From Lactifluus volemus (lineage: Eukaryota; Basidiomycota; Agaricomycetes; Russulales; Russulaceae), in contig WTXI01000255.1 in the NCBI GenBank assembly GCA_022376515.1, positions 1 through 52,420 on the forward strand: a stretch of 52,420 nucleotides of DNA, written 5' to 3'. This document shows positions 18,298-29,329 of this stretch, in pieces. Position numbers and translations under genes: made by a program. Numbering within the stretch: the stretch's first letter is position 1; the number at the start of each line of letters is the position of its first letter. A model generated the notes under the pieces. That model saw only the letters and a program-made list of their open reading frames with translations, made no database searches and was not told the DNA's origin.

Positions 18298-20507
18298 ATG
18301 CACCTCGTCGTCGATCGCAAGCCTCGGCTTATAATTGCAGCTGCGTCCTTCCCTTCTTTTTTTCTTCCCCTCCCCCTTCATTTCCGCTGTGAAACCTGCC
18401 TCACGTTGTCGAGTCGCGGCGATGACGTGGGTCGGGCCATAGCGCCGTCCGCTCGTCGTGTGGGTCTCTGAGTCGCGGCGGAGATCTGCGCGGCGGGTGA
18501 CGGATCCCCTTTTGCCTTGCTTTGTTCCGCCCCCTTTTCTATTTCCGTTCTCTTCCTGCGTTTTTGTTTTGTTTTGCTGAGCCTCTTTCTGTTCTCGATT
18601 CTCGACATGAGCGCAACCTCAGCGGAAATATATGTCGTGTCGTCACAATAATCGCAAGAGACCCTCGCGGTCAAATGCCCTCTATCATTGCGTGCTTCAT
18701 TCCTTCTCCGTCTCTTGCTGAGCCTCTTTCTGTTCTCGATTCTCGACATGAGCGCAACCTAGCGGAAATATATGTCGTGTCATCACAATAATCGCAAGAG
18801 ACCCTCGCGGTCAAACGCCTCCTATCATTGCGTGCTTCATTCCTTCTCCGTCTCTTGCTGAGCCTCTTTCTGTTCTCGATTTTCGTTGGGGCGAAACGTC
18901 ATCGACCCTATTGGCAAAAACCCTCAAAAAAGACATGAGCGCAACCTCAGCGGAAATATATGTCGTCGAAAAAAAATTGTAAAACCCATCACAATAATCG
19001 CAAGAGACCCTCGCGGTCAAATGCCTTCTATCATTGCGTGTTTTCATTCCTTCTCCGTCTCTTGCCTCCGTCTTCTCTCCCCGTCTAGATCTTACTTTCT
19101 TTTATGTTTCGATAGCGGCGGGACGAGTAGAAGGCGGCGCGATCCAGAGGGTTTATTGTCGTCAGTGGTCACGGAACAAGCTCCTGCGTAACTTTTTCGT
19201 TCCCTCTCTTCGCTCCGTTCTTCAGTGGTGTTGTCTTCTGCTTATCTTGTAGACGCTTCAGATTAGGTCAAGGCATTAACGTGGACGCACGTCTTGCCTC
19301 AAGCCCTCTCAAATCACATAGCGCGCGCTCAAGACCATCTGGACGGCTCTTCTGCGTGTCTTTTTGCCTGCGGGTGCTTAGCTTGGATTTGACGCTGTCC
19401 GACTTGGCTTGGATCTCTTAGCTTGGCTTGGCTTGACTTGGCGTTATTTCTGCCACTCTGGCTGGTACTACACCGTAGTACCGATTGGATGTCCGTCCGT
19501 CCAGACGTCGACATGAAGGAAAGATTTTCGCGGTACGTCGTCACTATCGAAGCGCCCTTTCATTCCCTTTTTCCTATATATCGCCCTTTTTCTATTCACT
19601 TTTCCACCCCTCCCCCCATTCCCCCTTCTGACGCTGGTGTCTGTTTCATGATCGTCGAATCGCGGCGGCGACATGGGGCAGACATCGGCGTCTTTTCCCC
19701 AAGGTGCGCTGCGCATTAGGGTTAAGGTTAGTGATTAAGTAAGTATAACCCCACGTAATTTGCAAACACACCCAGTGTGCCACACTGTTCCTGCAACAAC
19801 AACAACAGCTCGTGCTTCTTCTTCCTTGCTGTGCGACCGTGACTTTAATAGGCAACCTTTTCGGATAGAACCCTGCTTTCCCCTGCAGTGCGCCGAGTCT
19901 TAACGTAACAAAACAACAACGCGCGGGAGCCGCGGGGCGCCCATCATTTTTGCTTTGAATGGAGATCTGCCTGTTGCGTAACTTGAAGGGAAGCAATGTC
20001 GAACTGGCCAACGGGTTGCTACAGTAGAGCTCCCCCAGGGGATCGCTGACCTGGTTGTTATTTCTTCACCTTCGCAGTGGTCTCCCGTCTAGCTACATCT
20101 AAGAAATTTATTTATATTGTCCTTGTACAAGACGTGTATTATGGTGGTATGATGTTTCGGTAAATGTTGACAATTAACGTGGTGCAAAAGGGAAAAGAAA
20201 AAGAAAGGCGGGGGAGGGCAACGTGTACGCGCAGAAAAGGGTTCGCACGACCAGAAAAAATCCGCAGCATGAATGTCTAATCATCATAGCGCATGATCAT
20301 GAAGAAGAAAACAGATATCGCACGCACGTCGAGCACAAGCGTCCTGTTGATGACGATGAGGAAGAGAGAGCGAGAGATGGCGATAATAATAAAAAAGATT
20401 GAAAAAGAGAAAAAAGTTTTTTGTTGTAAAACAGACCTGCTATAAACAAAAAATAATTGCACAACCACGCTAGAATTGAATTCATCTATTGGCAAGGAGT
20501 TAATCTG
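18298..20507. other. Gene-free, repeat-rich region
   Basis: Contains the three-unit tandem repeat (18575-19065, listed separately), a ctTGG-rich stretch (19380-19440, gcttgg/acttgg repeats) and a pyrimidine-rich stretch. A segment at 19560-19685 resembles 18350-18440 (a C/T tract followed by a tcgcggcgg-type block). A short ttagggttaaggtta occurs at 19716-19730. From 20100 on it is AT- and purine-rich and probably forms the 3' flank of the minus-strand gene at 20508. No protein gene is supported. Confidence 0.5.
18575..19065 (+). repeat. Tandem repeat, three units of about 140, 142 and 210 bp
   Basis: Each unit starts tgctgagcctctttctg and contains catgagcgcaacct(ca)gcgg, aatatatgtcgt, cacaataatcgcaagagac, cctcgcggtcaaa and tcattccttctccg. 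Unit starts are about 18575, 18715 and 18857. Units 1 and 2 are almost identical. Unit 3 carries two extra blocks: about 50 bp after ctcgattttcg (to cctcaaaaaa) and about 20 bp (cgaaaaaaaattgtaaaacc) after atgtcgt. It is downstream of the 17433 gene and not obviously coding. Confidence 0.85.
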
Positions 20508-21747
20508 CTACCGAGGACCATAGTTACCATACGCCGCCTGCGGTCCTGGCGACACTCTCCCACTGGCAGCAGCAAATCCAGCAGCCCTCGGGCCTGGAGA
20601 CGCACGCCCTCCAAAGTCTCCTCCACCATAAGCCACCTGCGGTACGGGCGACGCACGTCCGCCGCTGCCCATTACGCCGTAAGCCGCACCCGGCCCGGGC
20701 GAACGACGCCCGGCGAGCTGTGTCATCGGTATCGCCTCACCCGCGGTGGCCTGGTCAAAGGACGGCGGGATGGGCCCACGATACGGGTCATAAAAGCCCG
20801 CGTTTGGGTCGTCGCGGTAGGGCTGATTCGGGTCCAGGTGGGGCAACGGCGGGACAGCGTACGGATCTGGGTAGAGCTCGGCAGTCGAAGTGGCTGCGGT
20901 GGAAGCTGCATAACCGCCGATCGAAGTTCGCCCAACGTCCGCGGCAGTATCAAAGCCGGATCCACCGGTACGGTTTGTTGGCAGGGGGACGCTTGCGTCG
21001 TGTGAGTTGAGCTCGGGCCACTTGATCTCTTCGTCTGTTTTTTTTTTTAATTGTACGCGAGGAACGCCACGATGAGAGAGGGATCAGGGACGATGAGGAT
21101 GAAACGTTTGTGATAGTAGTCAAGGAACACGTACTGTTACTAAAGTCATGCATGCGCTTGCGGGTAAGTTTCCACACGAAGAAACCAATGACGCCGAGAA
21201 CGGCGACGCCACCCGCGACAGATAATCCGATGATGGTGGACGATGAGACGCTAGAGCTGGAACCGCCCGAAGTAGAATTGGCAGCGGCGGGGCTCTGTGA
21301 AGAGTTGGCCGTTGATGATGTGGACGGGGAATCGGAGACGACGATTACGCTGGTGACAACCTGGCCACCTTTGGTCGTGACAAAGGCCGAGGTCGACGAC
21401 TGTGGTTGTTGCGAGGGGGCGGCATTCGATTGTGCGGCAGAGCTCTGTGCTGCCGACGAGGTCACTTGTTGCTGTGCAGAGGTTGGTGCGGCTGCTGCGG
21501 TGGTAGAAGCTTGTTGCGCGGGTGAGGCGGAGCTAGGGGTGAGAGTTACCACCTGCTGCTGCGTTGTCGTTGCCTGTGCTGCCGCGGACGTAGTTGCCGC
21601 TGCTGAGGAACTCTGTGTCGTAGTGGCGGGGTCCGCTCTAGCTCGGGGTGGTAAGTGATTTAGGCGAGGATTGAGAGCATAAGCTTGGACACTGGCGAGG
21701 GCAAAGAACAGGACCAAAGCAAGACGGAAGGAAGTGAACGGAGGCAT
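20508..21747 (-). CDS. Single-pass membrane protein, Mid2/Wsc-like architecture
   Basis: Two exons (21747-21141 and 21034-20508; 106-bp intron) give 377 aa. Architecture: signal peptide (LALVLFFALASVQAYA), then about 130 residues of Ser/Thr/Ala/Gln-rich low complexity, expected to be heavily O-mannosylated. A transmembrane helix follows (IIGLSVAGGVAVLGVIGFFV) with a basic stop-transfer (KLTRKRMHD). The cytoplasmic tail is rich in Pro/Tyr/Asp (YPDPYAVPPLPHLDPN) and ends in repeats of the type GRASPGP-x(n)-AAYG. This matches the layout of fungal cell-wall stress sensors (Mid2/Wsc type, acting upstream of Rho1/PKC), but there is no WSC cysteine domain, so the role is inferred from architecture only. 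An in-frame Met 9 codons upstream (21774) is a weaker start because it displaces the signal peptide. Confidence 0.8.
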
Positions 21748-22181
21748 GATTGAGAGGGCAGTGAGAGGAAACAATAAAAGTGAAAGAAGTGTAAAAATTG
21801 AAAGAAAGAAAAAAGTGAAGTTGAGACCGTCCGATTACCCCGACCGCGTGGCAGTGCCATCAAAACAACTCGATAGTAGCACCGCCTTGCCAAGCCATCC
21901 GCGGATTTTTTTCAATTTCACTTCTACGTTTATTTCTCAACACGCAGAGAGGACCATTTTTTTTTTAAATAAATGGAGTTATCAGTAATGTATCGGAAGG
22001 GGGGTGTGTAAAATATCATAGGCGAAAAAATGGCACTACATCGTGTGGATCATCATCATCATACCATAAACAGCAGGGAAGCCCTTATGAGAACCATTGG
22101 TACCAGTGAAAGAAAGAAAAAATGCATATTGGTCCAAATAGCCCTGCAGCACTCTTACTGACCGATAATCAACCGATTTTC
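21748..22181. other. Intergenic between two minus-strand genes
   Basis: 5' flank of the membrane-protein gene and 3' flank of the next. Purine/T-rich with no gene. A CT-rich tract on the minus strand just upstream of 21747 (tttctttctttcaatttttacac) is a typical fungal core-promoter or 5'-UTR pyrimidine stretch. Confidence 0.5.
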
Positions 22182-23858
22182 TTACTCCTCATCCGGAATT
22201 TCGCCAGCCACATCCAGATGCGTGGACGACGACGGTAAGGACGGCGGGCCACCCTGGAGCATGTTCACCATAGATTCCAGTTCATTGCTGACGGTCGTCG
22301 AGTGCTGCGGCTTGTCTTCGTCCAACCTTGCTGCCTCTGGCTCCGTCGATTTCGGCGCAGTCTCGGCCTCATACTCCGGTGAAGCCTCAGCTTCCGTCTC
22401 TGGAACAGAAATTTCCGCTTCTTTCTCACCTGGACGAGCAACCTGTTCCGACTGATCGCTCTCCTCCGCCCCGGCAAGGTCCTCCGCAGTCTGACTATGT
22501 GACTGCAACGTGTCAGTGCCCGGTTCAGCGGTGCCGTCATCTTGTGGCGGCGGGTCATCGTGTGTTGCGCTTTCATTGTAACTTTCCTGCACTTCTTCCA
22601 CCTCTCCAGCTCCAGGGTGCTCTTGTCCCACCAGCTCTTCCGCGTCAGTGATCGGCTCAGTTTCGGCCGCCCCGTCCGTTTCCGTTTCACTGGTAGCAGG
22701 CGCCTCGGGAACACCAGGATTAGCAGCCATACCAGAGGTCTTCTTAGCCCCCGTGCTCGCTCCACCTCGTGCGGTAGTAGCAGCACCACGGGGAACCGTG
22801 CCATTACCTCGCTTAACTGGTGTGCCATGTCCAGGTAGTCGTGGAGGCGTCGTGACATTGGAAACCACTCGGGCCTTACCAGCGGAAGCCGCAGTAGGCT
22901 TGCTCAGCCGCGATAGATCGACCTTGCGTGGGACGGTTGCTGGGGGCGGGGGTGGTGCGGCATTACGCGCTTTTGCTAGTGACGCAGCAGTAGGCGCGAA
23001 TAGGCCGGATGAAGACCGTGGCGTAGGAGGAACAGAAGTTGTCTTATCTGCCGTAGCGACGTTTCTCGACGACGGCGTTTTCGGACGGGAACCGGGCGTC
23101 TTCGGTCTTAGGGCGGAGTATGCGAAGGGCGTGGGAGACTTGGCAGTGGTGCGATGAAGCGTCGAGGGTACGCTTCGGGAACCTGGGCCCTTGGATGGTG
23201 TGCGTGGTGTGGGTGTTTTGGAACGTGTAGCACGAGAGGCTGTGGCTGTGGCTGTGGTGGGTGGTGGCCGCGTGCCAGTGGTGGGTGAGGACTTTGAAGG
23301 AGACGTGGGCGGTTTGGTTGGTTTGGTTGGTGGTAACGATGGACGTGATGTAGAGGCAGATGCGCGGGGTTTGATCGCGGGCGCGGTTGTAGGTGCTTGG
23401 GTTGACGTGTCGGGTCGGGTAGGTCCGTCGCCATCAGCGGTTGATGGGATCGCATCAGGACCAGCTGGGACTTTTACGTCCGCTTGCACAGGAGTGAGGA
23501 CATCAGAGACAGGAGTCATCGTGGGACTACGTCGTGTGGCTAAGGACATCTGCGGGCTGACAGTCGTTCCACTTGTGTTACCGTTCGTCTTTACGGGAGG
23601 CCATTCGCGTGCGATGCGCTGCTCTTCTTTCGCAGAATCACCAGTGTTGTTAGAGGCAGCACTAGCGGTGCGTGACGATGTAGTGGGCGGTGTAGATTGA
23701 CGCTTCTGTTGTTGTTCGAAGCGCCCAATGAGATTTGCGACTGATTGACGTGGTCGCTCGTCGGGCAAGGGCCTAGCATAGGGAGTCAAAGATGGCAAGA
23801 TGAACATATAATATTCAGATCGGAAAAAGAAAGGAAGAGAAAAAGAGAAAACGTACAT
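22182..23858 (-). CDS. Large intrinsically disordered Ser/Thr/Pro- and Glu-rich protein
   Basis: Preferred model: AT at 23858-23857, an 84-bp intron (23856-23773, gtacgt...ctatgctag), then G at 23772. The intron thus splits the start codon, giving MPLPDERPRQSVANLIGRFE and 530 aa. The unspliced alternative from 23858 adds 29 hydrophobic, un-fungal-looking residues encoded by the T-rich intron body. An N-terminal SVANLIGRFEQQ motif is the only ordered-looking segment. Residues about 60-400 are Ser/Thr/Pro/Lys-rich with many SP and TP sites (RSKTPTPRTPSK, PKTPGSRPKTPSSR), typical of proline-directed kinase targets. The last 130 residues are strongly acidic. I know of similar short motifs at the N-terminus of fungal cell-polarity and cytoskeleton-associated proteins, but function is not assigned. 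Confidence 0.75.
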   Translation of the reverse strand: MYVFSFSLPFFFRSEYYMFILPSLTPYARPLPDERPRQSVANLIGRFEQQQKRQSTPPTTSSRTASAASNNTGDSAKEEQRIAREWPPVKTNGNTSGTTVSPQMSLATRRSPTMTPVSDVLTPVQADVKVPAGPDAIPSTADGDGPTRPDTSTQAPTTAPAIKPRASASTSRPSLPPTKPTKPPTSPSKSSPTTGTRPPPTTATATASRATRSKTPTPRTPSKGPGSRSVPSTLHRTTAKSPTPFAYSALRPKTPGSRPKTPSSRNVATADKTTSVPPTPRSSSGLFAPTAASLAKARNAAPPPPPATVPRKVDLSRLSKPTAASAGKARVVSNVTTPPRLPGHGTPVKRGNGTVPRGAATTARGGASTGAKKTSGMAANPGVPEAPATSETETDGAAETEPITDAEELVGQEHPGAGEVEEVQESYNESATHDDPPPQDDGTAEPGTDTLQSHSQTAEDLAGAEESDQSEQVARPGEKEAEISVPETEAEASPEYEAETAPKSTEPEAARLDEDKPQHSTTVSNELESMVNMLQGGPPSLPSSSTHLDVAGEIPDEE

Positions 23859-24411
23859 GTGTAAAGAACAAGGATGTAGAGAAAGGAGAGGTCTGTTGTG
23901 TGTGGTCTCTTTGCCCGCCTACCTTTCACTTTCCTGTTTTGGAATAATCCCCGGCATCACAAATTAGGCAATTGTTCTCTAAGCGTCAATCGGTTTTCGT
24001 TCATCGTCTCCATGCCAGCATGAATGTATCTATACGGCTACAGCCTGTCTCTACACCGAGACAGAATCGTATGCGTGTGAGGAGCCATATCTATATGCAA
24101 CGAAAACATAAAATAAAACGCAACATTAAAAAAAAATTGTGAAAATTATTTCTAGAGGTTATTCATAGGGCCACGCCCTCATCGTGAGGCAAGACAATAG
24201 GAAAATTTGCACAACCAAAGCTCCCCAAGAGGGAACTGGGGAGATGAGGTCGAGGCCTGCGCGTAATGGGGCATACACCGCCACATGTGAACATGCGCAG
24301 TTCCGCAGCATGCCGTACACAATTGGCATGTCCCCGCCAGCAGGGGAGACGTAACGTAAAACAGCAAGGACGCTGAGGCGTACAGCAGCACCACTGCATT
24401 GAAGAAAAAAG
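23859..24411. other. Intergenic, 5' flank of the disordered-protein gene and 3' flank of the Ca2+-ATPase
   Basis: No gene is supported. 23860-23960 is the likely promoter/5' UTR of the 23858 start. 24120-24170 is A/T-rich (aaaaaaaattgtgaaaattattt) and probably includes 3'-end signals of the ATPase gene. Minus-strand open stretches at 24163-24399 are short and lack motifs. Confidence 0.45.
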
Positions 24412-27400
24412 TTACCGTGGCATGACCGGCTGCGGCGTCACGCCGAGTATTCTGAACACAGGGTCATCGGGCAGCGTGTCCGGATGAACTTCGAACTTAT
24501 TCTCCCAGAGAGCAGCCGATGACTTTGATGGATCAAAGCCAGCGGGATCCGAGAGCGAACCGCCAGTACGGGGCTGCCAGTTAGATGTTACAACATGGGA
24601 AGCCACCAACGTAGGGACCATCGCCAATAGTGCGGGTCTAAGAACGAAACCGAGTCATCAGTACTGCGGGGCACCGAGGTGAGAAGCAGTGAACACTTAC
24701 ACAAGACGCGGGCCGTCAGGATTGTTGGGGCCAGCGGAACGACTCGTGCGGACAAACGACGATGCGCGCATGCGGCCACCGCGAAGTTTGGCGAACGTAC
24801 CCAAATTGTCGCGCACCTGGTCCATAGCGAACGACATGCCAGGCTGGGCGTCGGGATGAGTCGTGGGTAGTACCTCCTGTTTGGGTAGCATCCGTAACTT
24901 TACAAAGAGATGCTCGCAGGGCTCGTTTGGGATACACCGGATGAGAGCACCAAGCGGGAGAGAAATAAAGCCAAGAGCGAGAGAGATGGCCCACTCTTTA
25001 CCGCCCATGTGGGTGACTTGGAAGGCCGTGCCACCAACAAAGCAGATCATGACTTGAACAACCACCTCTTTAAAGAAATTAGCCAGACATACGGGCTCGA
25101 AGTGAGAGACAAGGGACAAACCAATGAGGGTGATAGCTATGAAGTACCGGTTATCCAAAATACCTTCAAAAACATTCAATTCTCTGTCCAGACGGCGGCA
25201 GTTGAACGAATTGAAGATTTGCGCAAACACAAACGCATTGAACACGAGCGTCTGCGCGATCAAATCGATGTGCTTCTGAGTTGTGGAATCATTGACATGG
25301 AGTCCAAGGATCTTTGTGCCGAGGAAATGGAATATAAGGATAACGGCGATCTGATACGCGGACTGCCCGAGGATTTGCTTAATCATGTTGACAGTAAACA
25401 GTGGGTCTGTTTTTTTGTCGGGCTTGCGATTGAGCAGGACTGGTGAGGCCGGGTCCGTCGCAAGGGCAAGCGCGGCAAACGTATCCATGATGATGTTAAT
25501 CCAAAGTAGTTGTACTGCACCCAGCGCCGGTTGTTCTTGGGAAGATGCAACTGCTGTGACGCATGTGATGACGACAGCCGTGATATTGACCGAGATTTGG
25601 AATTGAAGGAACTTGCGCACAGAGTCGTTCACACACCGACCCCACATGATGGCCTTCACTATCGAGGAGAAGTTGTCATCCATCAAAATAATATCGGATG
25701 CCTCCTTGGCCACTTCGGTCCCCGTAATACCCATAGAGAAGCCCACATGAGCAGTTTTGAGAGCCGGCCCATCGTTTGTACCGTCCCCGGTGACACCAAC
25801 CACTTCACCCATGTCCTTGAGCGTCTCGACTAGCATTCGTTTGTCGTCAGGCGAGGATCGTGCGAGGACCTGCAATCGTGGCACAACGGCCTTCATGACA
25901 TCTGGTGGGAGGTAGCGGAAGTGTGGTCCCTCCATGACAATGCCTCCAGCAGTGTAGATGCCACATTGCTGCGCGATCGACCGGGCAGTGAGTACGTTGT
26001 CCCCGGTACATATCTTGACACGAACGCCAGCCTTTTGACAGCTGGCCACCGCCTCTCGGACACCTTCGCGGAGAGGGTCCTCAATGCCAGTGATGCTAAT
26101 GAGCGTAAGGTCCGTTGCCAAGTCCTCATAATCCACCTGTCCGAATCTGTCAGAACCCAAGTCCTACAACGACGAAACATTCTCTCACCTCGTCATTGTC
26201 CAAGAATCGTACTGCTTTGGGAGGCCAATGAATGAAATTACGATAGCACAACGCGATTGTGCGGAGTCCCTGAGAAGAGTAGAATGTGATTGTGCGCGAG
26301 ATATTGTCTTCTTCAAACTCCCCGATGGGTGCTGTCTCGATCCCGCTACCACTCGGAACATCGTTCGTGGCATCGCGATATACAACTACATGACGAGTAC
26401 ATTTCGGTGCCAGGATCTCACTCGCACCCTTGACGTATAGGCGGTAACCCGTGTCTGGAAGTCGTACGACGCATGCCATGGCCTTGCGATCGCTTGAAAA
26501 CGGCATCACTTGGATAAAATCGGCGGCATCACGTGCGTCTTGGTAATTTGCCCAACCAAGCTCCTTCGCAAAATTTAATAGCGCGGCCTCTGTCTTGCTT
26601 CCGACAAACACGGTCGTCCCGCTGTCTGGATACTCTTCCTCCTCGAACGCAGTCGTATTGACGGCAATAGCAGCGTTGAACAGCTCTACTAGCTGAGGCG
26701 TGAGGTTCGTGTTGAGCTGAGACAAATCGATAGCAAAGTCCCTCGCATTTGGGCCGCTCCTTTCTTCTCGACCTGGCCGTTCGAGGCTCTCGTCGAGGCT
26801 TCGGACGAACTTGGCATGAACACCAATAGAACCCGCAACGACGGTCATCTCGTTATTGGTAAGGGTCCCAGTCTTGTCGGTACAGACGACCGAGGCGTTG
26901 GCCATCGTCTCACATGATCCAAGCACACGAACCAGCAAGTTCTCTCTTGTCATTCGCTTTGTCGCAAAGGCCAAGGCTAACGTCACCGCCAAGGGAAGCC
27001 CTATGTTGGACAATGTGATGTCATAAATGAGAGCTTTGATTAAACTGGTAGGTGATTACCTTCAGGGACAGCCACCACTACGATGGTTACAGAGATGACG
27101 AGGATTTGCACAAAGACAATGCCTTTGTCACTCGATGACCTTCGAGACACAGGCGTTAATAGTTTCCGAAGACATGAGGTACGACTCCCGAATTACCTTT
27201 CGGGGTTATGAGTACCCAGTTGAACGAAAAATCGAATCATCAGCATCACAAAAAGAAGGCCACCCGCAAGGCTTCCTAGTTTCGCAATTACCTCGGCCAA
27301 GTTGTTTAATTTGAGCTGCAAAGGTGTATTCTCTGAATCGCGACGCAGGGCTACAAGACATGGCTCCATCAGAAAAAGAGTCAAGTTGAGGGAGCACGAG

Positions 27401-29329
27401 CGACAAACCCATCATGATACGACCGTTGAAACTCCTTGTGCCAACAGAAATGACTACGTAGGAACCAACCCCTCCAAGGACCTTGCTTCCACTGACGAGG
27501 AAGCAGTCTGTGTGATCGAGCAAATCCAAGCCGGACACTTGAATCTCCTTCTGCGAGCCGCCGGTACTCTCAATATCACCAACAGAACGGCTAGGGTCAA
27601 GCTCTACAAGTCGTTTATCCCTGAGTCGGATGCATTCCTCGTATGATATCTTCTTGATCGAATCCGACTCGCCCGTCGTGCTAGACTCATCGCACCGTAC
27701 ATTATGACCACCGAGGAAGACGCCATCACAAGGAATAATCTCGCCGGGCTCAAATAGCACCACGTCGCCGACGACGACCTGGTGTATGTTGATATGTCGT
27801 TCTCGCCCGTTGCGGATGACGTTGACGTGACGATCTTCTTTCTTCTCATTGAGCGCCTGGAACTGCTTCTCCTTTTGCCAGTCGTTCAGTGAGCCGACGA
27901 GGACGACAATAAGAATAGCGACGATGATAGCAACACCCTCAACCCAATCGACTGGGGGTTGGCCTGGAGGGCGCGTCGTACCGAAATCCTGAAAAAGGCC
28001 AAGCGCGAGGGATACCACGGCGGCAATCGACAGTACAACCTGTGGCAAACGAACATCAGATCTAGGAATGAGATTAGTGGGAAATTTGAAACTTACTAAG
28101 ACTTTATCCTTAAGCGCCAGCCACATCAATAAAAGCAGGCTCTTGCTTTTCACATGAGGAAGGGCGTTCTGGCCAAAGATATGTTGCCGATCCTCAACAG
28201 ACGTTTTGTACACGTCCTCTGCCTCGGCCAAGTCGTTGGAATGTGGAGGTAGCCCACTCCCAAGGCTAGCTGTACTCTGCAGTCCTTGAGGTACACCAGC
28301 AGGAGAGGTGATCATGATGTTCGGCCTCGATGGATCGGTATTTCCATCAGGCGAGCCTCCAGAATGCGGAGAAGCTGGATCAGGTGACGTATGTTGAGTT
28401 ACCATCGTCGTGGATTTGGTGACTAGACCGCGAGTCCGATGCGTCCCAAGGCCACGGAGCAGTGCTTCCACGCCGCCCATGCTCTCGAGGGCCTCTAGAC
28501 TCTTCGGATCAACGAGACTGGCGAGTTGAAGTGGCTTGAATGCAAAGGGTTTCACATTCAAATGAGCTTCTTGTTTGAGATCCAAGCAAGCCGGGCGGAC
28601 AAGTTGAGGTCCCTTAGGCTTCACGTCTGTATTATCTCCGCTTTGACCGCCATCTCTTCGGGTGATGTCCGAGCTTACATCTGTTTCGCCACTGGGAGAT
28701 GGTGACGACCGCCTGACGCGATCAACAGTTTTCTTAAAGAAACCAGTTGACGACGTAGGACGCGAGGAAACGTCGTCCACGTGCGTGTGGGTGGGGGATG
28801 GAAGCATGCTAGTCGCGTCAGAGTGAGCGGAGGGCGCAGAGCTAGGCCCAATACTGAACGTTTCATCGATATCACGTTCGGTAGAGCTACTGCCGATACT
28901 TGATATAGTGGCTATACTGCCCTTCCGACGGTGGCCATGGGGTGGAGGAGCGAGAAGATTTAAAGAGGATAAGCCGTCGTGCTCCTCTGGGTTATTGTCA
29001 CGTAATAATGTTGAATTTGCCCAACGAACTGAGCCAGAAGAGAGGGCAGAGAGAGTGGGAGAAGGTGGGGGTTGGATGGAGGACCCGTCTGAGGTATGTG
29101 AAGTTGGAGAAGTAGGAGAATCTAGAGAATTTCGTGCCGACCGTTGAAAGGGGGTCGGGGGAGAGAGGAAACCGTAATTTTCTGAGAATGAGCTGGCAAT
29201 GCTTGAGGGTGGCAAGGGGGAACTCTCCGGGGATGATGTATGAGGTATGTCTGAAGGGAAAGTAGAGACATTATCGTCTTGGACGCCGACTACAGCGATC
29301 TCTGGGATTTCGAGGTGATCAGACGGCAT
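24412..29329 (-). CDS. PMC1: P-type Ca2+-ATPase, PMCA/Pmc1 type
   Basis: Pumps Ca2+ out of the cytosol, in fungi mainly into the vacuole. Seven exons (29329-28097, 28039-27409, 27350-27197, 27139-27060, 27000-26189, 26136-24701, 24637-24412) give 1523 aa with no lesion. The order of P-ATPase elements is complete: a disordered Ser-rich N-terminus of about 250 aa; the N-terminal IFGQN-like segment; the actuator TGES; the VPEGLPLAVTLAL helix with its Ca2+-site Pro-Glu; the phosphorylation site CTDKTGTLT; the KGASE nucleotide motif; the MTGDN-like CTGDN; the hinge GVTGDGTNDGPAL; and the M5-M6 segment WINIIMDTFAALALATDP. The C-terminal tail is about 115 aa beyond the last helix; its basic MRASSFVRTSRS segment could be a calmodulin/autoinhibitory site, which is inference. 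The 57-bp first intron has no stop and keeps frame. The gene symbol is by family. Confidence 0.95.

Noticed and set aside
17566..18381. 271-codon minus-strand open frame opposite the 17433 gene
   Set aside because: It is the antisense shadow of the spliced plus-strand gene in a GC-rich stretch and shows no domain or start context.
18575..19065. Considered as a CRISPR-like array
   Set aside because: The units are long contiguous repeats without short identical repeats and unique spacers, and the genome is eukaryotic.
21110..21658. 182-codon plus-strand open frame rich in Ala, Cys, Glu and Val
   Set aside because: It is antisense to the Ser/Thr/Gln-rich ectodomain of the minus-strand membrane protein; codon-biased repeats remove stops.
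22648..23700. Two 169-codon plus-strand open frames rich in Gly and Val
   Set aside because: They are shadows of the Ser/Thr/Pro-rich minus-strand disordered protein.
24910..25446. 178-codon plus-strand open frame opposite the Ca2+-ATPase
   Set aside because: It is antisense to conserved transmembrane segments of the pump.
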